Of a stretch of DNA of 64,000 bases, positions 10,012 through 18,730 are shown piece after piece. The DNA is taken from contig OZ251532.1 of the NCBI GenBank assembly GCA_965243175.1, forward strand, positions 1,364,001 through 1,428,000, read 5' to 3'. The translations under genes were made by a program, and so were the position numbers. The notes below the pieces were generated by a model, which was not told where the DNA came from, searched no databases, and saw nothing but the letters and a program-made list of their open reading frames with translations. Numbering within the stretch: position 1 is the stretch's first letter; every line of letters starts with the position of its first letter. The DNA comes from VXYL01 sp965243175. GTDB lineage: Bacteria; Pseudomonadota; Gammaproteobacteria; Pseudomonadales; Azotimanducaceae.

Positions 10012-11049
10012 ATGTCCAGCAACCCCGAACACGAGCGCCGTTCAGGCATCGCCGAGATGCTCGCGCAAGCCGTCGAGCGCGGCGCTTCGGACCTGCACCT
10101 TTCCGCCGGATCGCCCCCGCTTCTGCGCGTGGACGGCGAGATCGCACCGCTCGGTGAGACCGCGTTGGCGTCGAGCCTCATTCGCCAAGCGGTGACGGAG
10201 ACGATGCCCCCGGCGATGGAGTTCGCGCAAGCCGAGCGCGACTTCTCCTTCGAGTTGCCGAACGTCGCCCGCTTCCGCGTCAACGCGTTCCTGCACCAGC
10301 GCGGCGCCGGCGCGGTCTTCCGCACTCTGCCCTTGCGCGTACCGGACATGGCGAGCCTGGGCCTAGGCCCGGTGTTCCGCCGCATCGCCGAAGCCCGCCA
10401 CGGCCTGGTGCTCGTCACCGGCCCCACCGGCTCCGGCAAGAGCACCACGCTGGCGGCGCTGGTGGACCACATCAACGCCACGCGCCGCGAACACATCCTC
10501 ACCATTGAGGACCCGGTGGAGTTCATCCACACGCCCCGCGCCTCACTGGTCACCCAGCGCCAACTCGGCCGCGACACCGCCAGCTTCGCCGACGCCTTGC
10601 GCGCCGCCCTGCGCGAAGACCCGGACGTCATCCTGGTCGGCGAAATGCGCGACCCCGAAACCATCCGCCTCGCCCTGACCGCCGCCGAAACCGGCCATTT
10701 GGTGCTGGCCACGCTGCACACCACCTCGGCGCCGAAAACGGTGGACCGCATCGTCGACGTGTTCCCGGCCGGCGAAAAGGAGAGTGTGCGCACGGTGTTC
10801 GCCGAATCGTTGCAGGCGGTGGTCTCGCAAACCCTGGTGCGGCGCCAGGGAGGCGGACGCGCAGCAATCCACGAAATCCTCCTAGCGACGCCCGCGGTCC
10901 GCAACCTGATCCGCGAACACAAGGTGGCACAGCTTGAAACCGTGATGCAGACCTCGGCCGTCACCGGCATGACCACCATGGCCCAAAGCCGCCAACGCCT
11001 CATCGCCGAAGGCGTCATCGCGGCACACGCACCGGGCCCGCCCTCGTAA
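10012..11049 (+). CDS. pilT: Type IV pilus retraction ATPase PilT
   Basis: Hexameric cytoplasmic ATPase that powers pilus retraction and twitching motility. It is 345 residues. The Walker A motif GPTGSGKST is at about 137-145, preceded by the N-terminal RGASDLHLSAG segment. The Asp box, the Walker B region ILVGEMRDPETI and the His box ETGHLVLATLHT are all in order. The AGGSL-type C-terminal signature of some PilTs is not seen. Start at ATG 10012, just before the conserved region; the frame runs upstream to 9898. The pilT/yggS divergence is the standard gammaproteobacterial arrangement. No pilU follows. Confidence 0.93.
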   Translation: MSSNPEHERRSGIAEMLAQAVERGASDLHLSAGSPPLLRVDGEIAPLGETALASSLIRQAVTETMPPAMEFAQAERDFSFELPNVARFRVNAFLHQRGAGAVFRTLPLRVPDMASLGLGPVFRRIAEARHGLVLVTGPTGSGKSTTLAALVDHINATRREHILTIEDPVEFIHTPRASLVTQRQLGRDTASFADALRAALREDPDVILVGEMRDPETIRLALTAAETGHLVLATLHTTSAPKTVDRIVDVFPAGEKESVRTVFAESLQAVVSQTLVRRQGGGRAAIHEILLATPAVRNLIREHKVAQLETVMQTSAVTGMTTMAQSRQRLIAEGVIAAHAPGPPS

Positions 11050-11065
11050 GTCAGCGCCTCAGAGC

Positions 11066-11395
11066 TTGGCGCAACGGGGTGCCGCAGCGAATCAGCACCG
11101 GACGCCGCCTTTGCTTCCGAAGAGTGACGGCGGCCTCCCGGAGCGCCTTGGTTTCTGCTTGGGAATCCCCTTACCGCTCGTCGTGTACGGCCAGCTGCCG
11201 TCCTATCGCACGATGCTCGACCGCGAAGGGGTGGCCGGCCCTGCGGACATCGCCATCGTCGGCGACGAGAACGCCCTGCGCGGCGAAATCGACCGCTTCC
11301 GAAACGCTGGCGTCACGGACTTCAACGCCGCCATCATGACAGTCGAAGACGGTGCCTACGACCGAACGCTGGAGTTCCTCGCCAGCTTGAAGTGA
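11066..11395 (+). pseudogene. Remnant of an F420/LLM-class oxidoreductase (C-terminal end only)
   Basis: An open frame of 109 codons. From about 11174 it reads as the extreme C-terminus of an LLM-class flavin/F420-dependent oxidoreductase: the VYGQLPSYRTMLDREGV stretch, then PADIAIVGDENAL and a final helix ending FLASLK. The TIM-barrel body (about 200 residues) is missing, and the first 35 codons do not look like family sequence. I read it as a decayed gene truncated between pilT and the AlbA-type gene. A full-length LLM paralogue of a different subgroup is at 30431-31426. It could be expressed as a short protein, but nothing suggests that it functions. Confidence 0.55.
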
Positions 11396-11402
11396 CGGTG
11401 CG

Positions 11403-13178
11403 CTACCGGTCCGTCTCCAACCGGTAGTCGAAGACGCAGGACGCGCCAAGCATCTCCCGAACCCACAGCGTCGCGGCTGCGCCGAGGGCGTCGGTGAGGC
11501 GCAACGGCTCGTCCAAGGCGAAGTGGACGGGCTGCGCCATGCCGTCGTTGATCGCGATGTTGTCCGCGTAGAGATACATGCGGTCGAGATGGTCGAGGAT
11601 GGGGTTCAGGCGCCCCTGAATGCCGGGCAGGTGGCCGGTGCGACGGGCGATGATCGCCGAGCCGCCGTTTGGAACGGCCTCAAGCGCCACCGCCAGACTT
11701 CCGTTCGGCACGCGGTCCGTGGCCGCTGCCGCCTTGTGGCCGGACGCGGCGCAGAACACGGTCATGGGAACGCGGGAATGCAGCAGGAAGTCGGCGTGGC
11801 CGAAGGCGTCCGTGCGGGCTTCGCGGAACGTCTTGTTCGGATAGAGCGCGAGCACGTGGGCGTCCGCTAGAGGTTGGCGAGAAGTCGCGCTAGCCACCTC
11901 CACGCGCAGCGCGATGCCGTCCGGCAACGGCGGGCTGGCGGCCGGCAGCGTGAGTTTCAGTTCGCGCTCGCCGATCAGCTCGAAGATGGGTTTGCGTCCG
12001 GCAAGCGCGAAGGTCTCCTCTTCGATGACGCCGATGCCTTCGCCGCGCCTTTCGATGAAGTAGCGGCGTTCGCCTGCGCCGGCCGTGTCCTCCACTGGGC
12101 ACTGGCCAAGGCGCGAAGCCAACAGCTGGTTGCGCGTGAACTGGCTCGTTCGCAGGTCCTCGACGGTCATCGAGTTGGCCAGTCCGCCCGGCGAGTAGAG
12201 CTCCAGCCGGTCGTCGAACATGAACAGCCGAACGTGCGAACCGGAGACGGCGTAGTCGCGATGCACCACGGCGTTCACCAGCGCTTCGAAGACGGCGCGT
12301 TCGCTGTATTCGGGCACGTCCCGGCGTTGCGGATCCTTGTGCGCGGCCACGCGCCGATTGCGCAGGACGAAGCGCATCGCTTCCTTGATCTGCGCGTCGA
12401 GCGGGCCGCCGATGTCTTGCGCGTCCAGTTGCCGATTGCCGTCCAGCCGCGAACCGTCGTAGCGCACCGCTTGGACGTACGCATTGGGCAGCCATTCGCG
12501 CGGGTCCTCGGCGCCGAGCAACACGCCGCCGACGGTTGCTCGCAGTGCGCCGGCGGCGTCTTCCTTGACGAACTTCAGCTTGCCAAGTTGGATCTGCGCC
12601 GCCTCGTTCGTGCGCGAACTGGCGTAGCGGCGCCAGTGCGGTGCGTGCAGAGAGTTGACTCCGGTGCCGCCCACCGGCTGCTCGTCCACTGCGGTGGCGT
12701 CGGACTGGCCCCGGGCGAGGAGCAAACGGCGGATGCTGGCGGAGTCCATCGGCCGCTTGGAGTCGCCTCGGCGTTGAAAGCAGCCGCCCGGCGAATGATG
12801 CACCGTCGGACCTGGCGGCACGTCCACCACCAAGACGCCGCCTTGCCGATGCGGCGGAGTCGGCACGCGGTGCGCTTCGTACTCGATCGGCGGCCGGATG
12901 CTGTCGGTGCAGATCTCCGCGATCGCGGAGATCAGCTGATTCAGTTGTTCCGGCGTCAGCGTTTGCGGCGTTCGTTCGTCCGTGACGCCGAGCACTAGAC
13001 GCCCGCCGCCCGCATTGGCGAACGCCGCGATTTCGTCGGCGATCGCGTCGCGGCGTGGCGCGTCGAGCCGGCGCCCCTTGAAGCGCACCTCCTTGAGTTC
13101 GAGCCGGCTGTCCTCGCCTAGCCGCACGGCCTCCCAAAGCGCGGCTTCATCGGGCCCCATCGCGTACGCAGCGCGCAT
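11403..13178 (-). CDS. AlbA/Schlafen-type putative ATP-binding protein with C-terminal beta domain
   Basis: Protein of 591 residues. Residues about 10-140 match the AlbA_2/Schlafen-like DNA-binding domain (SRLELKEVRFKG and AFANAGGGRLVLGV signatures). Residues about 280-360 match the RecG-like HATPase_c_4 region (ALVNAVVHRDYAVSGSHVRLF, LELYSPGGL). After about residue 420 comes a domain like carboxypeptidase regulatory or Ig-like folds (IALRVEVASATSRQPLADAHV, TDAFGHADF), then about 90 residues of unknown type. Such proteins are predicted transcriptional regulators, and some sit in defence islands, but the role here is unknown. Starts at 13178 or 13160 are both possible; neither has a clear ribosome site. 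The C-terminal fusion is unusual. Confidence 0.75.
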   Translation of the reverse strand: MRAAYAMGPDEAALWEAVRLGEDSRLELKEVRFKGRRLDAPRRDAIADEIAAFANAGGGRLVLGVTDERTPQTLTPEQLNQLISAIAEICTDSIRPPIEYEAHRVPTPPHRQGGVLVVDVPPGPTVHHSPGGCFQRRGDSKRPMDSASIRRLLLARGQSDATAVDEQPVGGTGVNSLHAPHWRRYASSRTNEAAQIQLGKLKFVKEDAAGALRATVGGVLLGAEDPREWLPNAYVQAVRYDGSRLDGNRQLDAQDIGGPLDAQIKEAMRFVLRNRRVAAHKDPQRRDVPEYSERAVFEALVNAVVHRDYAVSGSHVRLFMFDDRLELYSPGGLANSMTVEDLRTSQFTRNQLLASRLGQCPVEDTAGAGERRYFIERRGEGIGVIEEETFALAGRKPIFELIGERELKLTLPAASPPLPDGIALRVEVASATSRQPLADAHVLALYPNKTFREARTDAFGHADFLLHSRVPMTVFCAASGHKAAAATDRVPNGSLAVALEAVPNGGSAIIARRTGHLPGIQGRLNPILDHLDRMYLYADNIAINDGMAQPVHFALDEPLRLTDALGAAATLWVREMLGASCVFDYRLETDR

Positions 13179-13203
13179 CCAGATTGGGTGCCGGACGCCC
13201 CGC

Positions 13204-14286
13204 TCAGTCGAAGACGATGATGTTGCGGGCGACTTCGCCCGTCTCCAATGCGCCCAGGGCGTCGTTCACGTCGCCGAGGCCGATGCGGCCGGAGATCATG
13301 TCGTCCAGGTGCAGCTTGCCTTGCAGGTAGAACTCCACGAAGCGGGGCATGTCCACGCGGAAGCGGTTGGAGCCCATGCTGGAGCCTTGCAGGGTCTTCT
13401 CGCGCAGGAACTCGGGGCCGTGGATCTCCACCATCGTGCCGACCGGGATCATGCCGATCACGGTGGCGGTGCCGCCAGCGCGGATCATCTTGAACGCCTG
13501 TTCCGTGGTGGCCTTCAGGCCGATGGCCTCGAAGGAGTAGTGGACGCCGCCGCTGGTCATTTCGCGCACGGCTTCGATGGGATCGGTCTCGGCGGCGTTC
13601 ACCGTGTCCGTGGCGCCGAACTTGCGCGCCAGTTCCAGCTTCGACGCCACGGTGTCGATGGCGATGATGCGGGCGGCGCCGGCGATCTCGGCGCCGTTGA
13701 TGCAGGAAAGGCCCACGCCGCCGCAGCCGATCACGGCGACCGTGCAGCCGGGTTCGATGGCCGCGGTGTGGATGACCGCGCCCACGCCGGTGGTGACGCC
13801 GCAGCCGATCAACGCGGCGCGGTCGAGCGGCATGTCTTCGCGCACCTTGGCGATGGCGTGTTCGTGCACCAGCATGGTCTCGGCGAACGAGGACAGGTTC
13901 AGGAACTGCGCGATGGGTTCGCCGTTCGCCGAGAGGCGCGGCGGCTCGTTGGGAGCGCGGGAAAGTTCCGGCTCGTTGCACAGCACCATGCGCCCGGTCA
14001 GGCAGTACTCGCAATGGCCGCAGAACGCGGAGAGGCAGGTGATCACGTGGTCGCCCGGCTTCACGTAGTGGACGTCCGCGCCGACGGCTTCGACCACCCC
14101 AGCGGACTCGTGGCCGAGCACGGAGGGCAGGGGATAGGGGTACGAGCCGTTCTGGAAGTGCAGGTCCGAGTGGCAGACGCCTGCCGCCGCGGTGCGCACG
14201 AGCACCTCGCGGGGCTTCGGATTGGCGGTCTGCACGTCTTCGATGGACAGCGGCTGGTTCACTTCGCGCAATACGGCGGCTTTCAT
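13204..14286 (-). CDS. Zinc-dependent alcohol dehydrogenase (class III/mycothiol-dependent-like)
   Basis: MDR-family dehydrogenase of 360 residues. Catalytic zinc ligands lie in GVCHSDLHF and GHESAGVV, and the structural zinc cysteines in CLSAFCGHCEYCLTGRMVLC. The Rossmann motif is GCGGVGLSC, preceded by IGCGVTTGVGAVIHTA, a segment typical of class III and Rv-type zinc ADHs. The substrate is unknown; the group includes formaldehyde-adduct and aryl or aliphatic alcohol dehydrogenases. Start ATG at 14286. It diverges from lpxC with about 140 bases between, which hold the lpxC promoter. Confidence 0.87.
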   Translation of the reverse strand: MKAAVLREVNQPLSIEDVQTANPKPREVLVRTAAAGVCHSDLHFQNGSYPYPLPSVLGHESAGVVEAVGADVHYVKPGDHVITCLSAFCGHCEYCLTGRMVLCNEPELSRAPNEPPRLSANGEPIAQFLNLSSFAETMLVHEHAIAKVREDMPLDRAALIGCGVTTGVGAVIHTAAIEPGCTVAVIGCGGVGLSCINGAEIAGAARIIAIDTVASKLELARKFGATDTVNAAETDPIEAVREMTSGGVHYSFEAIGLKATTEQAFKMIRAGGTATVIGMIPVGTMVEIHGPEFLREKTLQGSSMGSNRFRVDMPRFVEFYLQGKLHLDDMISGRIGLGDVNDALGALETGEVARNIIVFD

Positions 14287-14430
14287 GGCGGCCTCCCACG
14301 GCGTTTCGGACTCCGCGCAGTGTATAGCGGGAGCGGAGTCGGCGCATCGCGTCGTTTGCGCTTGGCTGGCGGCCGTTTCGGGCCGGAATCGCCCTTTTCG
14401 CGGAATCTTGCGAATTGCCTTCATTTTCTC

Positions 14431-14459
14431 TTCATATTTTCGTTCGGCTCCTGTATAGT
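14431..14459 (+). promoter_or_regulatory. Probable sigma-70 promoter of lpxC
   Basis: A -35-like TTCATA at 14431-14436 and a -10-like TATAGT at 14454-14459 with a 17-bp spacer, in an AT-rich pocket of an otherwise GC-rich region. The -10 ends 31 bases before the lpxC ATG. Confidence 0.6.
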
Positions 14460-14490
14460 GCGCCGCCTTTGCTCAAACCGGGCCGTGCCA

Positions 14491-15429
14491 ATGCTGTGTC
14501 AACGAACGATAGACCGCCCCGCCTACGCCATCGGCATCGGCGTCCACACGGGGCGGCCCGTTCGCATGACCCTGCGGCCAGCCCGCGCCGACACCGGCAT
14601 CCGTTTCCTGCGCAGCGACGCCCCCGCCACGCCCATCCGAGCCCTCGCGGAGAACGTCGCGGACACCACCCTCGCCACCAGCATCGCCGAGCACGGCGTG
14701 CAAGTCGCCACCGTCGAACACTTGATGTCGGCGCTGTGGGGCGTCGGCATCGACAACGTGCGCGTGGACCTGTCCGGCGAGGAGGTGCCGATCATGGACG
14801 GCAGCGCCCAGCCGTTCGTGGAAATCGTCCGCGGCGCTGGCCTGCGCGAACTCAAGGCGCCCAAGCAGTTCATCAAGATCACCCGCGAAATCTCCGTCTC
14901 CCAAGGCGACGCCCACGCCACCTTGCGTCCGCACCACGGCTTTCGCGCCGCCTACACGTTCGTGGCCGACCACCCCGTCTACAACCGCTATCCGAAGCGC
15001 GTCGAGGTGGATTTCGACGCCACGTCCTACGTCCGCGAGGTCTGCGGCGCCCGTTCCTTCGGCCTGATGAGCGAGCTCCCGCAAGCGCACGCCATCCGCA
15101 AGTGCCTCGGTTCGAGCCTGCAGAACGCAGTCGGCATCGACGACGACGACATCATCAACGCGGAAGGGCTGCGCTACGACGACGAGTTCGTCAAGCACAA
15201 GCTGCTCGACGCCATCGGCGACCTCTACCTGCTCGGCAAGCCGGTGCTCGGCGCCTTCGACGGCTACATGTCCGGCCACGCCCTCAACAACAAGCTGGCG
15301 CGCGCCGTGCTGCGCTGCACCGATGCCTGGGAGCACGTCACGGCCGGCGAAGCGGCGGAAAGCGCCGTGGCGACGTCGCCCACCGTCGCCACCGCCTCGG
15401 CAGGACGCCGCGCACCCTACGACGCGTAA
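14491..15429 (+). CDS. lpxC: UDP-3-O-acyl-N-acetylglucosamine deacetylase LpxC
   Basis: Zinc amidase catalysing the committed step of lipid A synthesis; cytoplasmic. It is 312 residues. Zinc ligands are His77 (VEHLMSAL), His236 and Asp240 (HKLLDAIGD); Glu76 is the probable general base and His263 (GHALNNKL) the conserved catalytic histidine. The N-terminal QRTIDRPAYAIGIGVHTG matches the family start, supporting ATG 14491. Unlike in many gammaproteobacteria it does not follow ftsZ; it stands with its own promoter between an alcohol dehydrogenase gene and a VOC gene. The C-terminal 20 residues are Ala/Thr/Ser-rich and not conserved. Confidence 0.95.
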   Translation: MLCQRTIDRPAYAIGIGVHTGRPVRMTLRPARADTGIRFLRSDAPATPIRALAENVADTTLATSIAEHGVQVATVEHLMSALWGVGIDNVRVDLSGEEVPIMDGSAQPFVEIVRGAGLRELKAPKQFIKITREISVSQGDAHATLRPHHGFRAAYTFVADHPVYNRYPKRVEVDFDATSYVREVCGARSFGLMSELPQAHAIRKCLGSSLQNAVGIDDDDIINAEGLRYDDEFVKHKLLDAIGDLYLLGKPVLGAFDGYMSGHALNNKLARAVLRCTDAWEHVTAGEAAESAVATSPTVATASAGRRAPYDA

Positions 15430-15452
15430 TCAACCGCGAGCAGGAGTCGAAC

Positions 15453-15896
15453 ATGGGCTTTCCGCGACCCGACGGCCACCACACCGTCACCCCTGGGGCA
15501 AGCGTTCCCAACGCAACCGCGGTCCTCGAATTCCTCGAGCAGACGTTCGGCGCCGAAGTCGTGGAGCGCTACGACGGCCCCGGCGGCGCCGTGGCGCACG
15601 CCGAAGTCCGGCTTGGCGACTCCATCTTCATGCTCGGCGAACCCATGCCGGGGCAGAACGCCATGCCGGCGATGCTCTCCTTCTACGTCGACGAAGCGGC
15701 CGACGTGGACGCCACCTACCAGCGCGCCCTCGACCACGGCGCGACGTCCGTCGCCGAACCATCGAACCAGTTCTACGGTTTCCGTTCGGGGACCGTCCGC
15801 GACGCGGGCGGCAACAGCTGGACGATCTGCACCGTCGTCGAACAGCTCACCCCGCAGGAAATCGAACAGCGCATGGCAGCGATGGGCGAATCCTAG
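15453..15896 (+). CDS. VOC/glyoxalase-fold protein (PhnB-like)
   Basis: Small protein of 147 residues with the vicinal-oxygen-chelate fold. It shows the paired beta-alpha-beta-beta pattern, with FLEQTFGAEVVERYDGPGG and HAEVRLGDSIFMLGE in the first half and FYVDEAADVDATYQRALDHGA and GFRSGTVRDAGGNSWTI in the second. This form is common in PhnB-like proteins of unknown substrate. Start ATG 15453 has a GAG-rich upstream stretch. It lies 23 bases after lpxC and is probably read from the same transcript, although no functional link is apparent. Confidence 0.82.
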   Translation: MGFPRPDGHHTVTPGASVPNATAVLEFLEQTFGAEVVERYDGPGGAVAHAEVRLGDSIFMLGEPMPGQNAMPAMLSFYVDEAADVDATYQRALDHGATSVAEPSNQFYGFRSGTVRDAGGNSWTICTVVEQLTPQEIEQRMAAMGES

Positions 15897-15920
15897 GAAC
15901 CTCCTTTCCCGGGTGACTGA

Positions 15921-15975
15921 GGCTGGGAACGCGGGCGTCCCCGCCCGCCTGCAGGCGAGACGCCTGCGCTCCCGG
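15921..15975. repeat. Long GC-rich palindromic repeat, possible terminator
   Basis: Imperfect inverted repeat beginning CTGGGAACGCGGGCGTC and ending with its near complement GACGCCTGCGCTCCCGG, with an inner CCGCCCGCCTGCAGGCG core. A second copy of the same family is at 32545-32597. It could end the lpxC-VOC transcript, but it has no T-tract. Confidence 0.75.
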
Positions 15976-16026
15976 TGTGTTGCCCACGCGCCGAAAGAAC
16001 TGTCGTACACGCCAGCCCAGCGGAAC

Positions 16027-16054
16027 TTGCCGTGCGCCGTTGGAGTCCTATACT
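16027..16054 (+). promoter_or_regulatory. Possible promoter of pssA
   Basis: TTGCCG at 16027-16032 and TATACT at 16049-16054 with a 16-bp spacer, 36 bases before the pssA start. The -35 match is weak. Confidence 0.4.
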
Positions 16055-16090
16055 CACGTTCGTCGTGCGCCTTTCGGGGGCGACCGTCAC

Positions 16091-16852
16091 ATGGCCGAAG
16101 AACAGTCGCGCCTTCGCAGCATCGACGCTGGCGAGCGGCAGCGCCGGCGCGGCGTCTATCTGCTGCCCAATCTGATCACCACCGCGGCGCTCTTCGCCGG
16201 CTTCTACGCCATCGTCGCCGCGGCCAACGGCGAGTTCGTGAAGGCGGCGCTCGCCATCTACAGCGCCTTCATTCTGGACACTCTGGACGGGCGCGTGGCG
16301 CGCTGGACGCGCTCGGAGAGCGAGTTCGGCGCCGAGTACGACAGCCTCTCGGACATGGTGGCGTTCGGAGTGGCGCCCGCGCTCGTGGCGTTCTTCTGGG
16401 CGCTCTCCAGCCTTGGGCAGTTCGGATGGGTGGTGGCGTTCGTCTACATGGCCTGCGCCGGGCTGCGGCTGGCGCGCTTCAACACGAAAGGCGACAACGC
16501 CTCGTTCACCGGCCTGGCCAGCCCGTCGGCAGCGGCGATCATCGCCAACACGGTGTGGATATGGAGCGAGAGCGCGGCTTCGGCGACGGGCTTGGCGGCG
16601 GTGGGGATGGCGCTCGTCACGGCGGTCACCGGGCTGCTGATGGTCTCGCAGTTCGTCTACTACTCGCCGAAGGAACTCGATCTGAAGGGCCGGGTGCCGT
16701 TCCTCACGCTGGTCGCCGCCGTGCTGGTGTTCGCCATCGTGCTCAGCGATCCGCCGCGCGTCCTGCTTGCGTGCTTCACGGTGTATGCGCTCTCCGGCCC
16801 GGCGATGTATCTTTGGCGCAAGTACCGAGGCGGCGGCGAGTCCGCTTCCTAG
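16091..16852 (+). CDS. pssA: CDP-diacylglycerol--serine O-phosphatidyltransferase
   Basis: Integral membrane enzyme forming phosphatidylserine from CDP-diacylglycerol and serine, the route to phosphatidylethanolamine. It is 253 residues with about seven hydrophobic segments. The CDP-alcohol phosphatidyltransferase motif is complete: Asp63, Asp66, Gly67, Ala70, Arg71, Gly80, Asp84 and Asp88 in LDTLDGRVAR and FGAEYDSLSD. It is the membrane-type (Bacillus-like) PssA and not the E. coli soluble type. Start ATG 16091 is directly in front of the first recognisable region. Confidence 0.9.
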   Translation: MAEEQSRLRSIDAGERQRRRGVYLLPNLITTAALFAGFYAIVAAANGEFVKAALAIYSAFILDTLDGRVARWTRSESEFGAEYDSLSDMVAFGVAPALVAFFWALSSLGQFGWVVAFVYMACAGLRLARFNTKGDNASFTGLASPSAAAIIANTVWIWSESAASATGLAAVGMALVTAVTGLLMVSQFVYYSPKELDLKGRVPFLTLVAAVLVFAIVLSDPPRVLLACFTVYALSGPAMYLWRKYRGGGESAS

Positions 16853-16891
16853 GCTCGGACACCCCAAGGCGGCAGGAGGCGAACCAAGGCC

Positions 16892-17848
16892 ATGCTCATC
16901 AAACGCCCGGCGGACGTCAAACCCTCCGAAATCACGCCCGAGAGCGTCTACCGTTCGAGGCGGAACTTCCTGCGCGAGTCGGCAACGGCCGCCGTGGTCG
17001 GCGCGGCTTCGCTGCCGGCCGTCGCTCTGCCCACGGGTTGGCTCGAAGAGCGCAGCTTTCGCCCGGGCGCGCCCGTCGACGAAACCATCACCTCGGAGCG
17101 CGACGCCACCAGCTACAACAACTTCTACGAGTTCGGCCAGGACAAGTCGGACCCGGCCGAATACGCCCACGCGATGACCGTGCATCCGTGGCAGGTGGAG
17201 GTCTCCGGCGAGGTGGCGAAGCCAGGCGTCGTCGGCATCGAGGACCTGCTCTCCGGCATCGACTTGGAGGAACGCATCTACCGCCTGCGCTGCGTGGAGG
17301 CGTGGTCGATGGTGATTCCGTGGATCGGCTTTCCGGTGAAGAAGCTGCTCGACAAGTTCGAGCCCACCGGCAACGCCAAGTACGTGGAGTTCCACACGCT
17401 GGTTCGGCCAGCGGAAATGCGCGGCCAGCGCTCCATCTTCTCGACCATCGACTGGCCCTACCTCGAAGGCCTGCGCCTCGACGAAGCCAACCATCCGCTC
17501 GCCATCTTCGCCGTCGGCATGTACGGAAAGCTGCTGCCGAACCAGAACGGCGCGCCGCTGCGCCTGGTGGTGCCTTGGAAGTACGGCTTCAAGAGCATCA
17601 AGTCCATCGTCCATATTCGCCTCAGCGCCACGCAGCCGCGCAACACCTGGAACGTCCTGCAGCCGAGCGAGTACGGCTTCTACGCCAACGTCAATCCAAC
17701 CGTGGACCACCCGCGCTGGAGCCAGGCCACGGAACGCCGCTTCCCCACGTCGCTGTTGCGCCCGAACCGCATCGACACGCGCATGTTCAACGGCTACGAC
17801 GACGTGGCTTCGCTGTACGCGGACATGGATCTGCGCCGCCATTACTGA
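16892..17848 (+). CDS. msrP: Protein-methionine-sulfoxide reductase catalytic subunit MsrP
   Basis: Periplasmic molybdopterin enzyme (YedY) that repairs oxidised methionines in exported proteins. It is 318 residues. The N-terminus carries a twin-arginine signal (RSRRNFLRE at 21-29, followed by a hydrophobic stretch to about 46), so it is exported folded. The molybdenum-ligating cysteine is Cys134 in RCVEAWSM, and PWKYGFKSIKSIV is the conserved cofactor-region motif. Partner msrQ follows after a 105-base gap. Start ATG 16892 precedes the Tat motif as in homologues. Confidence 0.94.
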   Translation: MLIKRPADVKPSEITPESVYRSRRNFLRESATAAVVGAASLPAVALPTGWLEERSFRPGAPVDETITSERDATSYNNFYEFGQDKSDPAEYAHAMTVHPWQVEVSGEVAKPGVVGIEDLLSGIDLEERIYRLRCVEAWSMVIPWIGFPVKKLLDKFEPTGNAKYVEFHTLVRPAEMRGQRSIFSTIDWPYLEGLRLDEANHPLAIFAVGMYGKLLPNQNGAPLRLVVPWKYGFKSIKSIVHIRLSATQPRNTWNVLQPSEYGFYANVNPTVDHPRWSQATERRFPTSLLRPNRIDTRMFNGYDDVASLYADMDLRRHY

Positions 17849-17953
17849 GCTTCGAGCGCGGCGAGGGGTTTCCGGCGACCCGCTGGCGGCGAATCGGATT
17901 CAACGCCGCCCGCTTGGGCGCAAGCGGGATTCCGCAGCCGAAACGAACGCCTC

Positions 17954-18580
17954 GTGGCCATGACCCGGCAAGAGACGCGCCTGCGCCGGGCGAAGCCGGT
18001 GGTCTTCCTGGCGCTTGCGCTGCCGTTCGCCCTAATCCTGTTCGACGTCTGGCGCGAACTGACGCTGCCCGGCAGCGCTTTCGGCCCGGACCCGGCCGAA
18101 GAACTCACGCATCGGCTGGGCGCATGGGCGCTGCGCATGTTGCTGTTGACGCTGGCCGTTTCTCCAGCGGCGCGCCTCTTCCGCAAGCCCTGGCTGGTTC
18201 GCTTCCGGCGCATGGTCGGCCTGTGGGCGTTCGCCTACGCGACCCTGCACTTCGCCTGCTACCTGGGCCTGCTCGCGGGATTCACTTGGGAAACGGTGGT
18301 CGGCGACCTGACCAAGCGCCCGTACATCACCGTGGGCTTCGCGGCATTGGCGACGCTCGTGCCGCTTGCGATCACTTCCACGCGCGGTTGGCAGCGGCGT
18401 TTGCGAAGGCGCTGGAAGATGCTGCATCGGCTGGTCTATCCGGCCGCCATCGCCGCTTGGCTCCACCTGCTGTGGCTGTCGAAGGCCAGCGTCATGGAGC
18501 CGTTCATCTACGGCCTGATCCTCGCGCTCCTGTTCGCCGAGCGCATCGCGGACAAGCTCCGCCGCAGTCGTCGAGCTTGA
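17954..18580 (+). CDS. msrQ: Heme-binding membrane subunit MsrQ
   Basis: b-type heme inner-membrane protein (YedZ, ferric-reductase-like transmembrane domain) that passes electrons from the quinone pool or flavin reductase to MsrP. It is about 208 residues with five to six hydrophobic helices. Conserved histidines lie in ATLHFACYLG and in LHRLVYPAAIAAWLHLLW, consistent with heme ligation; RRMVGLWAFAY is a family signature. The start is GTG 17954 or ATG 17960, two codons apart. The three tandem palindromes follow 37 bases downstream. Confidence 0.93.
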   Translation: MAMTRQETRLRRAKPVVFLALALPFALILFDVWRELTLPGSAFGPDPAEELTHRLGAWALRMLLLTLAVSPAARLFRKPWLVRFRRMVGLWAFAYATLHFACYLGLLAGFTWETVVGDLTKRPYITVGFAALATLVPLAITSTRGWQRRLRRRWKMLHRLVYPAAIAAWLHLLWLSKASVMEPFIYGLILALLFAERIADKLRRSRRA

Positions 18581-18613
18581 CCGTCCAGCGCGATTTCGCA
18601 ATGCTGCCGCTTC

Positions 18614-18711
18614 TCATGCGAGGGGCGAGCCCCTCGCGCAGCTTCTTTCATGCGAGGGGCAAGCCTCTCGCGCAGCCCTTTACATGCGAGGGGCGAGCCC
18701 CTCGCGCACCC
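18614..18711. repeat. Three tandem REP-like palindromes, 34-bp period
   Basis: Three copies of CATGCGAGGGGC(G/A)AGCC(C/T)CTCGCGCA with palindrome cores at 18618-18637, 18652-18671 and 18686-18705. The spacing is exactly 34 bases. The two spacers (gcttcttt and gccctttac-like) are short and similar. The same core occurs in the metW tail (5987-6006) and, degenerate, in the aceF start (24803-24826). It lies between msrQ and the methyltransferase gene. Confidence 0.88.
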
Positions 18712-18730
18712 CGGACTGGACGAGTACGAC

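Noticed and set aside
16003..16015. Solo terminal repeat of the MITE near 16003 (CTGTCGTACAC)
   Set aside because: Only 11 bases match the MITE end and neither a second end nor a target duplication is visible; chance cannot be excluded.
18614..18711. Three regularly spaced repeats as a small CRISPR array
   Set aside because: The repeats are perfect palindromes of 20 bases with spacers of about 14 bases that are similar to each other. No cas gene is near and the same core occurs singly in metW.
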